Positions 1 to 7,033 of a stretch of 7,033 bases of DNA are shown piece after piece; position 1 is the stretch's first letter, and each line of letters starts with the position of its first letter. The notes beneath the pieces are model-generated. The model searched no databases. It worked only from the letters and a program-made list of their open reading frames with translations, and had not been told where the DNA came from. The DNA lies in NCBI GenBank assembly GCA_002438345.1, contig DJUJ01000001.1, positions 62,750 to 69,782 on the forward strand, written 5' to 3'. Source of the DNA: Paenibacillus sp. UBA6285. Lineage in GTDB: Bacteria; Bacillota; Bacilli; Paenibacillales; Paenibacillaceae. Made by a program: the position numbers and the translations under genes.

Positions 1-2187
1 TATCGCTGGACGGATGGCCGTTCATGGAAAGGGATTCCTAGCTTGTCGCTGGAAGGTGGCAGACAGATGGATGAAGAACTGCTTGCTACAATGGAGCGTT
101 GCCGTGCTAGTATAACAGGTCCTTTATTTGCTTTTGAAAAACGGATACAGAAGAGTAGAAGCGGTCTTGAACTCTGTACCGCAGTGTACAAGCTGCTTGA
201 TGAGACAGATGTTGCTCGAAAGCTGGAGAGACTTAGCGTTAATGCTATGGAGAAGGGGCAACCCGAGAAGGCTAGAGAACATAGTCAGCTGTGGGGTGCA
301 GTGCTTGATCTACTTGATCAGATCGTCGAAATGATGGGCAACGAAAGACTTGAATTTGATGTGTTCACTGGAGTCCTAGAGACAGGACTTGCTGAGCTTA
401 AGATGGGACTAGTTCCTCCCGCGCTAGATCAAGTACTGGTAGGTAACATGGATCGGACTCGACCAACGGGAGTGAAATACGCCTTTTTGCTTGGATTTAA
501 TGAAGGTGTTGTGCCTGCGCAGTTTAAGGAAGATGGAATTCTCTCGGAAGGCGAACGCTCCGTGCTTGAGAACGCTGGTATGGAGCTTGCTCCTGGTGCT
601 TCTCGTAAACTGCTGGACGAGCGGTTTTTGATCTATAATGCGCTAACGACAGGAAGTCGAAAGCTCTGGATTAGCTACGCTACAGCTGATGATGAGGGCA
701 AGGCTCTTCTTCCCTCTGAGGTAATCCGTCATTTGTATAAGATGTTTCCAAAGATTCAAGAGCACAGCTTATCCGCACTTCCTTCTTCGGGACTACCAGA
801 TGAAGTCAGAGATTCCATTCACCTGGGTTACATTGGTCATCCAGAACAGAGTCTTCGCGCATTGATTATGCAGCTGCGGCAGTGGCGTCAAGGGACCGAG
901 ATACCTGAATTATGGTGGGATGTTTATAACTGGTTTGCAGCTGATGAGCAACGAAGTATCGAACTGAAACGTCTGCTTAGTTCATTGTTCTATCGTAACG
1001 TGGGAACGAAGCTAAAGCGTGGAACAAGCTTCAAATTGTACGGTGGATCAACACTGCGAGGCAGTGTTTCCCGGATGGAGAAGTTTGTTGCTTGCTCCTT
1101 CTCTCATTTTGCATCCTACGGACTAAGACTGAAGGAACGCCAGCTATATAAGCTGCAAGCACCTGATATTGGACAGCTGTTCCATGCTGCGTTAAGTGAT
1201 ATGGCGGTCAGACTGAAACAAGAGGGCCGCGGCTGGGGAAGCTTGTCCCCAGAAGAGTGTCGGCGTGAGGCAAGTGAGACGGTAGAACGTTTATCTCCGA
1301 TGCTGCAGGGTGAGATTCTGATGAGCTCTAAACGTTACGGGTACATCTCCCGCAAGCTGAAGAACATTGTTGGACGTGCTTCTGTGATTCTGGGTGAGCA
1401 TGCTCGCCGAGGTAGCTTTGAGCCTGTAGGGCTGGAGCTGGATTTTGGACCGGATAAGGAGTTACCTCCTTTAAGAATTACACTGCCGAATGGCTGTGTG
1501 ATGGAAGTTGTTGGACGGATCGACCGTGTAGACATGGCTCGAGGAGAGAATGGAATTCTACTGCGAGTAATTGATTATAAATCGAGTCAAAAAGACCTCA
1601 AGCTGCATGAGGTCTACTATGGATTATCACTACAGATCCTGACCTATCTGGATGTGCTCCTTACGTACTCGGAGCAATGGCTCGGGCAACCGACACTTCC
1701 AGCAGGGACACTGTATTTTCATGTACATGATCCACTGTTGACTTCATCAAACGGGATGAATAAGGAACAGGCAGAACAAGAATTGCTGAAGCGCTTCAAG
1801 ATGAAGGGATTGCTTACAGCAGACCGTGAGGTTGTCTCTCTGATGGATACCTCCTTAGACAAAGGGTATTCTTCAATCGTGCCTGTAGCAGTAAAAGCTG
1901 ATGGCAGCTTTTATAGTAGTGCTTCTGTAGCTACACCAGAGCAATGGGGGCACTTATTGTCTTCCGTTCGGGGAACGATCTCGGATATCGGGACACGGAT
2001 TACGGAGGGTGATGTGATGATTGAGCCATATCGGATTGGGCAAGAGACAGCCTGTACATTCTGTTCCTTTAGACCCGTCTGCCAGTTCGATGAAGCCGTG
2101 GAAGGCAATGGCTACAACAATCTGGGTAAGCCAGGGAAGGACGTCATTTGGGATCTGCTGTCCCGAAAAGGAGGAACTACACCGTGA
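1..2187 (+). CDS. addB: AddB, ATP-dependent helicase/nuclease subunit B (3' part; 5' end lies outside the window)
   Basis: AddB is the second subunit of the AddAB helicase-nuclease, which resects double-strand breaks for RecA-dependent repair in the cytoplasm. The frame is open from base 1, so the TTG at 43 is an internal codon and not a start. The 728 residues seen cover the end of the degenerate helicase-like part (GxNEGVVPA near bases 490-520) and the RecB-family nuclease domain: GRIDRVD (bases 1513-1533), IDYKSS (1570-1587, catalytic Asp at 1573 and Lys at 1579) and QILTY (1633-1647). Four cysteines suited to a 4Fe-4S cluster lie at 1093, 2053, 2062 and 2080, the last three as C-x2-C-x5-C. 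Their spacing to each other and to the catalytic Asp equals what I recall for B. subtilis AddB (C801, D961, C1121, C1124, C1130), which implies about 436 residues are missing on the left. The nuclease should cut the 5'-ended strand. The stop codon overlaps the addA start. No frameshift is seen. Confidence 0.96.
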   Translation, partial: YRWTDGRSWKGIPSLSLEGGRQMDEELLATMERCRASITGPLFAFEKRIQKSRSGLELCTAVYKLLDETDVARKLERLSVNAMEKGQPEKAREHSQLWGAVLDLLDQIVEMMGNERLEFDVFTGVLETGLAELKMGLVPPALDQVLVGNMDRTRPTGVKYAFLLGFNEGVVPAQFKEDGILSEGERSVLENAGMELAPGASRKLLDERFLIYNALTTGSRKLWISYATADDEGKALLPSEVIRHLYKMFPKIQEHSLSALPSSGLPDEVRDSIHLGYIGHPEQSLRALIMQLRQWRQGTEIPELWWDVYNWFAADEQRSIELKRLLSSLFYRNVGTKLKRGTSFKLYGGSTLRGSVSRMEKFVACSFSHFASYGLRLKERQLYKLQAPDIGQLFHAALSDMAVRLKQEGRGWGSLSPEECRREASETVERLSPMLQGEILMSSKRYGYISRKLKNIVGRASVILGEHARRGSFEPVGLELDFGPDKELPPLRITLPNGCVMEVVGRIDRVDMARGENGILLRVIDYKSSQKDLKLHEVYYGLSLQILTYLDVLLTYSEQWLGQPTLPAGTLYFHVHDPLLTSSNGMNKEQAEQELLKRFKMKGLLTADREVVSLMDTSLDKGYSSIVPVAVKADGSFYSSASVATPEQWGHLLSSVRGTISDIGTRITEGDVMIEPYRIGQETACTFCSFRPVCQFDEAVEGNGYNNLGKPGKDVIWDLLSRKGGTTP
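2167..2174 (+). promoter_or_regulatory. Ribosome binding site of addA, inside the end of addB
   Basis: The purine run AAAGGAGG is a near-perfect Shine-Dalgarno sequence lying within the last codons of addB. It sits 9 bases before the GTG at 2184 and 15 bases before the ATG at 2190, so spacing favours the GTG as the addA start. The TTG at 2148 lies upstream of this site and cannot use it. The GTG start and the addB TGA stop share GTGA (2184-2187), the usual layout for translational coupling. Confidence 0.85.
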
Positions 2188-5100
2188 GTATGAAGCCTGA
2201 AAGAGAAGCGAAACCGGAAGGAAGCATATGGAGTGATGACCAGTGGCGCGCCATTGCTGAGAGCGGTGATGATATCCTCGTAGCCGCGGCAGCAGGTTCA
2301 GGTAAGACAGCTGTACTGGTAGAACGGATTATTCGCAAAATCAGCAAGGAAGAGAATGGCTTTAGCGTAGATAGATTGCTAGTAGCTACGTTTACCAAAG
2401 CTGCTGCTGCCGAGATGCGGCAACGGATTAGAGAAGCACTCGATCGGGAGCTTGAGGAGAATGGAGAGAATGACCATTTACGCCGTCAGCTGTCGTTGCT
2501 CGGGAAAGCCTCGATTACAACACTACACTCCTTCTGTCTGGAAGTGATCCGGCGTTATTATCAGATTATTCCTATAGATCCTGGTTTCCGTATCCTGAAC
2601 GAACATGAAGCAGAGATGATGCGGCAGGAGCTGCTTCAAGAGCTACTGGAGGAAAAATACGGTGAAGTAGGTGAAGATGGCGCGGATAGCGTATTTGTAC
2701 AGCTTGCTGACTGGTTCAGTGGTGAACGCAGCGATGATGCGGTACATGCGCTCATACAGCGACTGCATGATTATGCCCGCAGCCATCCTTGGCCAGAGCA
2801 GTGGCTTCGTGATACCGCAGCTGATTTCTCATTACCAGACACAGATAGCTTAGGTCGAACTCCTTGGGTGCTAAGTATTCTTGAAGAAGCGAAGCTGACC
2901 CTTGCGGGTGCAGCCAGTCAGCTTCTCCAAGGCAGGGAGATCGCGCTACAGCCGGGTGGTCCGGCGCCTTATGCCGAGAATTTGACGGCTGATCTTGAAA
3001 TGGTAAATGCGTTGCAGGAGGCCGTGAATGAACGACCTTGGGCAGAATTATATGATATTTTTATGGAAGTATACTTTGGGAAACTGAAGGCTTGTAAGAA
3101 GGATTCGACAGATCCTGGATTGCAGGAGATGGTTAAAGAGCTGCGCGACAGTGTGAAGAAGAGTGTTTTAGATCTTCAGAAGGCATTGTTTGGCCGTCCT
3201 GCGGATGTTTTTTTGAGAGAACTGAACGAGGCAGCACCTCTTATGGCAGAGCTTGCTGAGACGGTAATAGCGTTCGGTGAACGTTATCGAATCGAAAAAG
3301 CAGGCCGGGGTTTAGTCGACTTCAGTGATTTGGAGCATTATTGTCTGCAGATTTTACGTCATCCGGATTCTCTACCGGGTCATTCTTTACCCTCCGATGC
3401 AGCGATGGAGTACCGTGCTCAATTTGATGAGGTTCTGCTGGATGAATATCAGGATACAAATAGTGTGCAGGAAGAGATTGTCCGGCTAATCTCTCGTGAA
3501 GCACCCGGTAACCGATTTATGGTCGGAGATATGAAGCAAAGTATTTATCGGTTCCGTCTGGCGGAGCCGGGGCTATTTTTAGATAAATACCGTAGCTTTG
3601 GTGCAAACAATGCCGGGAGTGGCAGTACTACAGTAGACGACTCTGACATTGACAAGTTATCTGAGAAACCATATGAATCGTCTAGCGGTTCGGTTATCGA
3701 TCTGGCCCGTAATTTCCGTAGTCGTATGGAGGTTGTAAATGCCGTAAATATGATTTTTCGGCAGATTATGAACGAGACGGTGGCGGAGATTAATTATGAC
3801 GAACGCGCCGAGCTTGTGTATGGTGCGAATTTCCCGGGTGCAGCAGAGAAGGGGCCAGATACTTTTTTTGCACCAGAGCTATTATTGATCGATCGCGGAG
3901 CGGCAGCAGGTAAGGTGGAAGAGACTTCTGAGGACGGTGAGACATCACTTCAGGAAAGCGAAGCCATTGAGAGTGAGACTGCTCAGCTGGAAGCACGGGC
4001 GATTGCCCACCGCATTTCACAAATGACTGGCCTGAATGGCGGAGCGCCGCTGCTCATTTATGATAAAGGGCTTAAGATTATGCGCCCGGTGATTTATGGT
4101 GATATCGTGATATTGCTTCGTTCAGCCAGAATATGGACCCCTTTAATCATTGAAGAGCTTCGGATGGAGGGAATCCCTGCTTACGGAGATCTGAATAAAG
4201 GATATTTTGAAGCTACAGAAGTAGAAATTGCACTCTCACTCTTAAAAATAGTCGATAATCCTCAGCAGGATATTCCACTCGCTGGTGTGCTTCGGTCACC
4301 TGTTGTTGGTTTAACTGAAGAGGTGCTGGCTACGGTTCGGATGTGCAGCCATGGTTCTTTCTATCGTGCTGTACAAGTAGCAGTGAGCATACAAGATGCA
4401 AAAGAAGCTGAGGAAGAATACGATCTTTTCTCAGCTCATGAAATAGAAACAGCAAGTGCAGCGGAAGAGAAAGCTACCTCAGATAATAATAACGATGAAA
4501 TCATAAATGAGGTGGAATCTGGAAGTGAAGCTTTACCGCAAATCAGCCTAAAGCTGAAGCATAAGCTTAAGGTTTTTCTAGATCGGCTTGAAAGCTGGAG
4601 AGATGCGGCTAGACAAGGCAGTCTCAGTGAGCTAATCTGGCGTATTTATGGTGAGAGCGGCTATCTGGAATGGGTTGGAGGATTGCCTGGAGGCTCGCAG
4701 CGACAGAACAATCTTAAGGCTTTGTATGATCGGGCTGTTCAATTTGAGAATGATACTGCGGCACGTGGGTTGTTCCGTTTTCTGGTGTTCATTTCACGGC
4801 TTCGTGAGAATGGCGGAGATCTTGGTGTAGCTGGTGGTGGTGGTGAAGAGGGCAATGGAGTCAGAATTATGACCATCCATAAATCCAAAGGCTTGGAGTT
4901 CCCTGTTGTTTTTGTAGCTGGGATGGCAAAGCAGTTCAATAGACAAGATTTACATTCTCCTTTCCTTATGCATAAAGAGCTTGGCTTTGGGCCACGTTTT
5001 GTGGAGCGGGAAACACGGGTTAGCTACCCAACGCTTCCTTATTTGGCTATTAATCGTCGTACACGACTTGAATTATTGGCTGAGGAAATGCGGGTATTAT

Positions 5101-6314
5101 ATGTAGCTTTAACTCGTCCAAGAGATAAGATGATTCTAGTAGGTACCGTAAGAGATTTGCCACGCAAAATCGCTAGCTGGAGCAGCGTGCAGAATCGGGA
5201 GGAGCTGTTGCTTGCGGATCATTTACTAGCCCGGGGACGCAGCTATTTGGACTGGGTTGGACCGGCATTGATCCGGCATCCAGCGGCGGCTATTCTCCGT
5301 AAGCTAGGCGGTTCAGAAGGTACCGTCTCGACAGTGCTGCATAGCGATGTCTCAAACTGGAGCATCAGTGTGCAGAATGCTTCCGAACTGAATTCTGGGG
5401 CGTTCCTTCCTTCGGATAACTCAGAGGACAAAGCAGAAGAACGTCAATCTGTACTCAAGGCACTGCAAAAAGGTGAATCTGTTAGTGTCTATGGATCTGG
5501 GAATAGTGATGAAATTGCTAGAAGACTAGAATGGCCTTATCCGTTTGCGGCTGCCTCTGGTATTCCTGCCAAAACCTCTGTTACGGAGTTAAAAGCTTTG
5601 TTGTCGATGCAGGACCAACCATCTTATGATCTCTTAGAGGAAGGTGCCCCTTCTTCCACCTCAACTGAAAACAATAAACGTCCAAATGTGGCAGGAGCAG
5701 ACAGTCTTCATTTGCGGCGTCCCAAATTTATGGAAAAACGTAGCTTAACCCCTGCGGAGCGCGGGACAGCCTACCATACGGTTATGCAGCATATTCCGCT
5801 GGAGGGTTCTATTGATCCTAAAGTTGTGGAAGAAACATTAGCCCGGTTGCAGAGATTGGCTATTCTAACTGCTGAGCAGGTGGAAGCGGTGGCCCCTGAA
5901 CAGATAGAGGCTTTTTATACGAATGAACTTGGTCGTAGATTAATAGATTCTTCTTGGAAGCTTAGAGAAATGCCGTTCAGTTATATGGTTCCCGCAGGCG
6001 AGGCTTATGGAGAGCTCGATTATATGAATAAAGCTGTCTCAGAGCTAAGCCCTGAGGAAAATAACGAAGTCTTTAGTGAAGCTGTGCTGATCCAAGGGGT
6101 GATTGACTGCCTGTTCCGTGAAGAGGGCCGGGTCATTCTGCTAGACTATAAGACGGACTCTGTGTTAGAACATCAGGGTGGGCTAGAAGCACTTAAGGAA
6201 AAATATCGCTTTCAGCTAGAGCTATACAGCAAGGCGTTACAAGATATTTTGGGAGAACCGATCAGCGAGATTTGGCTGTACTTTTTTGACGGCGGACATG
6301 CTGTGAAATTATAA
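2184..6314 (+). CDS. addA: AddA, ATP-dependent helicase/nuclease subunit A (complete)
   Basis: AddA is the motor subunit of AddAB: a 3'-5' superfamily 1A (UvrD/RecB-like) helicase with a C-terminal nuclease expected to cut the 3'-ended strand until Chi is met. Residues are counted from the GTG at 2184, chosen for the Shine-Dalgarno sequence 9 bases upstream and the 4-base overlap with addB. Seen in order: Q motif with Gln20; Walker A AAAAGSGKT (34-42); motif Ia TFTKAAAAEM (69-78); TLHSFC (113-118); Walker B LLDEYQDTN with D420-E421; motif III VGDMKQSIYRFR (447-458); motif IV ARNFRSR around N510-R512; motif V TIHKSKGLEF (897-906); motif VI EEMRVLYVALTR ending at R978. The nuclease has GTAYHT with His1198, GVID with Asp1308, DYKTD with D1321 and K1323, and QLELY (1344-1348). 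All key residues are present. At 1376 residues it is roughly 140 longer than B. subtilis AddA as I recall it; the excess sits in polar or acidic linkers (about 473-504, 738-784 and parts of 1040-1185), not in motifs. Confidence 0.97.
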   Translation: MSMKPEREAKPEGSIWSDDQWRAIAESGDDILVAAAAGSGKTAVLVERIIRKISKEENGFSVDRLLVATFTKAAAAEMRQRIREALDRELEENGENDHLRRQLSLLGKASITTLHSFCLEVIRRYYQIIPIDPGFRILNEHEAEMMRQELLQELLEEKYGEVGEDGADSVFVQLADWFSGERSDDAVHALIQRLHDYARSHPWPEQWLRDTAADFSLPDTDSLGRTPWVLSILEEAKLTLAGAASQLLQGREIALQPGGPAPYAENLTADLEMVNALQEAVNERPWAELYDIFMEVYFGKLKACKKDSTDPGLQEMVKELRDSVKKSVLDLQKALFGRPADVFLRELNEAAPLMAELAETVIAFGERYRIEKAGRGLVDFSDLEHYCLQILRHPDSLPGHSLPSDAAMEYRAQFDEVLLDEYQDTNSVQEEIVRLISREAPGNRFMVGDMKQSIYRFRLAEPGLFLDKYRSFGANNAGSGSTTVDDSDIDKLSEKPYESSSGSVIDLARNFRSRMEVVNAVNMIFRQIMNETVAEINYDERAELVYGANFPGAAEKGPDTFFAPELLLIDRGAAAGKVEETSEDGETSLQESEAIESETAQLEARAIAHRISQMTGLNGGAPLLIYDKGLKIMRPVIYGDIVILLRSARIWTPLIIEELRMEGIPAYGDLNKGYFEATEVEIALSLLKIVDNPQQDIPLAGVLRSPVVGLTEEVLATVRMCSHGSFYRAVQVAVSIQDAKEAEEEYDLFSAHEIETASAAEEKATSDNNNDEIINEVESGSEALPQISLKLKHKLKVFLDRLESWRDAARQGSLSELIWRIYGESGYLEWVGGLPGGSQRQNNLKALYDRAVQFENDTAARGLFRFLVFISRLRENGGDLGVAGGGGEEGNGVRIMTIHKSKGLEFPVVFVAGMAKQFNRQDLHSPFLMHKELGFGPRFVERETRVSYPTLPYLAINRRTRLELLAEEMRVLYVALTRPRDKMILVGTVRDLPRKIASWSSVQNREELLLADHLLARGRSYLDWVGPALIRHPAAAILRKLGGSEGTVSTVLHSDVSNWSISVQNASELNSGAFLPSDNSEDKAEERQSVLKALQKGESVSVYGSGNSDEIARRLEWPYPFAAASGIPAKTSVTELKALLSMQDQPSYDLLEEGAPSSTSTENNKRPNVAGADSLHLRRPKFMEKRSLTPAERGTAYHTVMQHIPLEGSIDPKVVEETLARLQRLAILTAEQVEAVAPEQIEAFYTNELGRRLIDSSWKLREMPFSYMVPAGEAYGELDYMNKAVSELSPEENNEVFSEAVLIQGVIDCLFREEGRVILLDYKTDSVLEHQGGLEALKEKYRFQLELYSKALQDILGEPISEIWLYFFDGGHAVKL
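4833..4844 (+). repeat. Short GGT trinucleotide run coding for Gly4 in AddA
   Basis: Four tandem GGT codons encode a Gly4 loop in a stretch reading AGGGGEEGNG just before helicase motif V of AddA. The unit is in frame, so gain or loss of copies would change loop length without a frameshift. The run is short and may be of no consequence. Confidence 0.5.
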
Positions 6315-6356
6315 ATCTATTTATTACCGCATAGGAGCGGGGGAAAGAGGACGAAG
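6315..6356 (+). other. addA-sbcD intergenic gap (42 bases)
   Basis: This is the only non-coding stretch in the window. It contains an AT-rich start, then a purine-rich run leading into the sbcD ribosome binding site. No Rho-independent terminator is visible: the only inverted repeat I see is a 4-base CCGC/GCGG pair (6327-6330 and 6337-6340) with no T-run after it. I see no convincing -35/-10 pair. Read-through from addA into sbcD is therefore the simplest reading. Confidence 0.7.
6344..6350 (+). promoter_or_regulatory. Ribosome binding site of sbcD
   Basis: AAAGAGG lies 6 bases before the ATG at 6357, inside a longer purine-rich stretch from about 6334. It supports that ATG as the start, which also places the DxH metal-binding motif at residues 8-10 as in other SbcD proteins. 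Confidence 0.75.
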
Positions 6357-7033
6357 ATGCGGATATTGCATACGGGAGATTGGCACCTCGGCCGAACGCT
6401 GGAAGGAAGAAGCCGGCAGAAGGAGCAAGAGCAGTTCATAGATGAATTGGTGGAGATCGCCGATTTTCATAAAGTGGATTTGATTATGATGGCGGGAGAT
6501 GTGTACGATTCCGTTAATCCACCAGCGGCTTCGGAGCAATTATTCTATGAGGCTGCTGCCAGGCTGACTTCGGGGGGCAGGCCCCTTGTTGTGATCGCCG
6601 GAAATCATGATCAACCGGAGCGCGTATCTTCAGTCTCCCCGCTTGTTTTAAGACAGGGGATTACATTGGTTGGACTTCCTACCTCAGAGCCAGTGACTGT
6701 TCATGCTGCACGCACGGGTGAGATCGCCAAAATCGCAGCCCTTCCTTATCCCTCTGAGGCTCGACTGGGTGAGTTGCTAGCTGGGGATAGTGGGGAAGAG
6801 GAGCTACGACTGGCATACAGCTCGCGGGTAGGCAAGCTCATGCAGCTGTTGGGACGGGAATTCACGCCGCAGACCGTTAATTTAGCGATGAGCCATATTT
6901 ACGTGCTTGGTGGTGTGGAGAGTGATTCGGAACGTCCGATTCAAGTGGGTGGAGCATATACCGTTGATCCTTTAGCTTTGGCCTGTGGAGCGCAATATAC
7001 TGCACTAGGTCATCTTCATCGCGCTCAACGCCT
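6357..7033 (+). CDS. sbcD: SbcD, exonuclease subunit D, Mre11-family nuclease (5' part; 3' end lies outside the window)
   Basis: SbcD is the Mn-dependent nuclease subunit of the SbcCD (Mre11-Rad50-like) complex, which opens DNA hairpins and processes blocked double-strand ends. The frame runs open from the ATG at 6357 to the window edge, giving 225 residues with no stop. Calcineurin-type phosphoesterase motifs are all seen: DWH (D8, H10), GDVYD (G47-D51, metal-bridging D48), GNHD (G82-D85, with N83 and H84), SHIYVLGG (H180), and GHLHR (H219 and H221). The stretch ESDSERPIQVGG (188-199) is typical of SbcD in Gram-positive bacteria. Family members are about 380-410 residues, so a little over half is present; the capping domain and the SbcC-binding part are missing. 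It starts 42 bases after addA on the same strand, in a likely operon, and sbcC is expected next. The catalytic set is intact up to the cut. Confidence 0.95.
   Translation, partial: MRILHTGDWHLGRTLEGRSRQKEQEQFIDELVEIADFHKVDLIMMAGDVYDSVNPPAASEQLFYEAAARLTSGGRPLVVIAGNHDQPERVSSVSPLVLRQGITLVGLPTSEPVTVHAARTGEIAKIAALPYPSEARLGELLAGDSGEEELRLAYSSRVGKLMQLLGREFTPQTVNLAMSHIYVLGGVESDSERPIQVGGAYTVDPLALACGAQYTALGHLHRAQR

Noticed and set aside
43..45. TTG at 43 as the start of a shorter AddB
   Set aside because: The frame is open to base 1 and the upstream codons read as ordinary AddB sequence; the gene is simply cut by the window edge.
2148..2183. Upstream TTG start for addA at 2148
   Set aside because: It adds 12 residues that do not look like AddA, lies upstream of the strong Shine-Dalgarno sequence at 2167-2174, and has no good site of its own.
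2388..2417. TFTKAAAAEM in AddA motif Ia instead of the UvrD-type TFTNKAAAEM
   Set aside because: The position after TFT varies in the RecB/AddA branch (E. coli RecB has Glu as I recall), so this is normal variation and not a lost key residue.
6327..6340. CCGC/GCGG inverted repeat between addA and sbcD as a terminator
   Set aside because: The stem is only 4 bases with a 6-base loop and is followed by a purine run, not by a T-run.
6324..6539. 71-residue reading frame on the - strand over the start of sbcD, and other short frames inside addB and addA
   Set aside because: They lie opposite or out of frame within strongly supported conserved genes, lack ribosome binding sites that I can see, and their translations resemble no family I know.
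1..7033. CRISPR arrays, tRNA or rRNA genes, insertion sequences, attachment sites
   Set aside because: No spaced direct repeats, cloverleaf-like segments, transposase frames or terminal inverted repeats were seen; conserved coding sequence accounts for nearly every base.

Overview
The window holds three genes on the + strand, packed head to tail: the 3' part of addB (cut by the left edge), a complete addA, and the 5' part of sbcD (cut by the right edge). Essentially all of it is coding. The only non-coding stretch is a 42-base gap between addA and sbcD, and no gap exceeds 300 bases.

The organism looks like a low-to-mid GC Firmicute of the Bacillales, most likely Paenibacillus or a close relative. 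The reasons are the gene order addB-addA-sbcD, a two-nuclease AddAB enzyme instead of RecBCD, strong purine-rich Shine-Dalgarno sequences, a GTG start with a 4-base gene overlap, and a long AddA with acidic linker inserts. The genus is inferred from memory of protein style, with no search behind it.

Layout: bases 1-2187 encode the last 728 residues of AddB, including the RecB-type nuclease domain and all four cysteines expected to hold a 4Fe-4S cluster. Bases 2184-6314 encode AddA (1376 residues from a GTG start), with a full set of superfamily 1 helicase motifs and a C-terminal RecB-type nuclease. Bases 6357-7033 encode the first 225 residues of SbcD, with the Mre11-type metal-binding motifs intact.

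Together the genes form a double-strand-break processing module. AddAB unwinds and resects broken DNA ends and responds to Chi, preparing a 3' tail for RecA. SbcD, with its partner SbcC (expected just downstream, outside the window), trims hairpins and protein-blocked ends. The genes are probably co-transcribed, since no terminator or promoter is evident between them.

I looked for a hidden or novel system and did not find one; this is a conserved housekeeping repair locus. The observations most worth a second look are the strand skew of the B. subtilis-type Chi pentamer AGCGG (12 on + against 3 on -) and lineage-specific acidic or low-complexity inserts in AddA.
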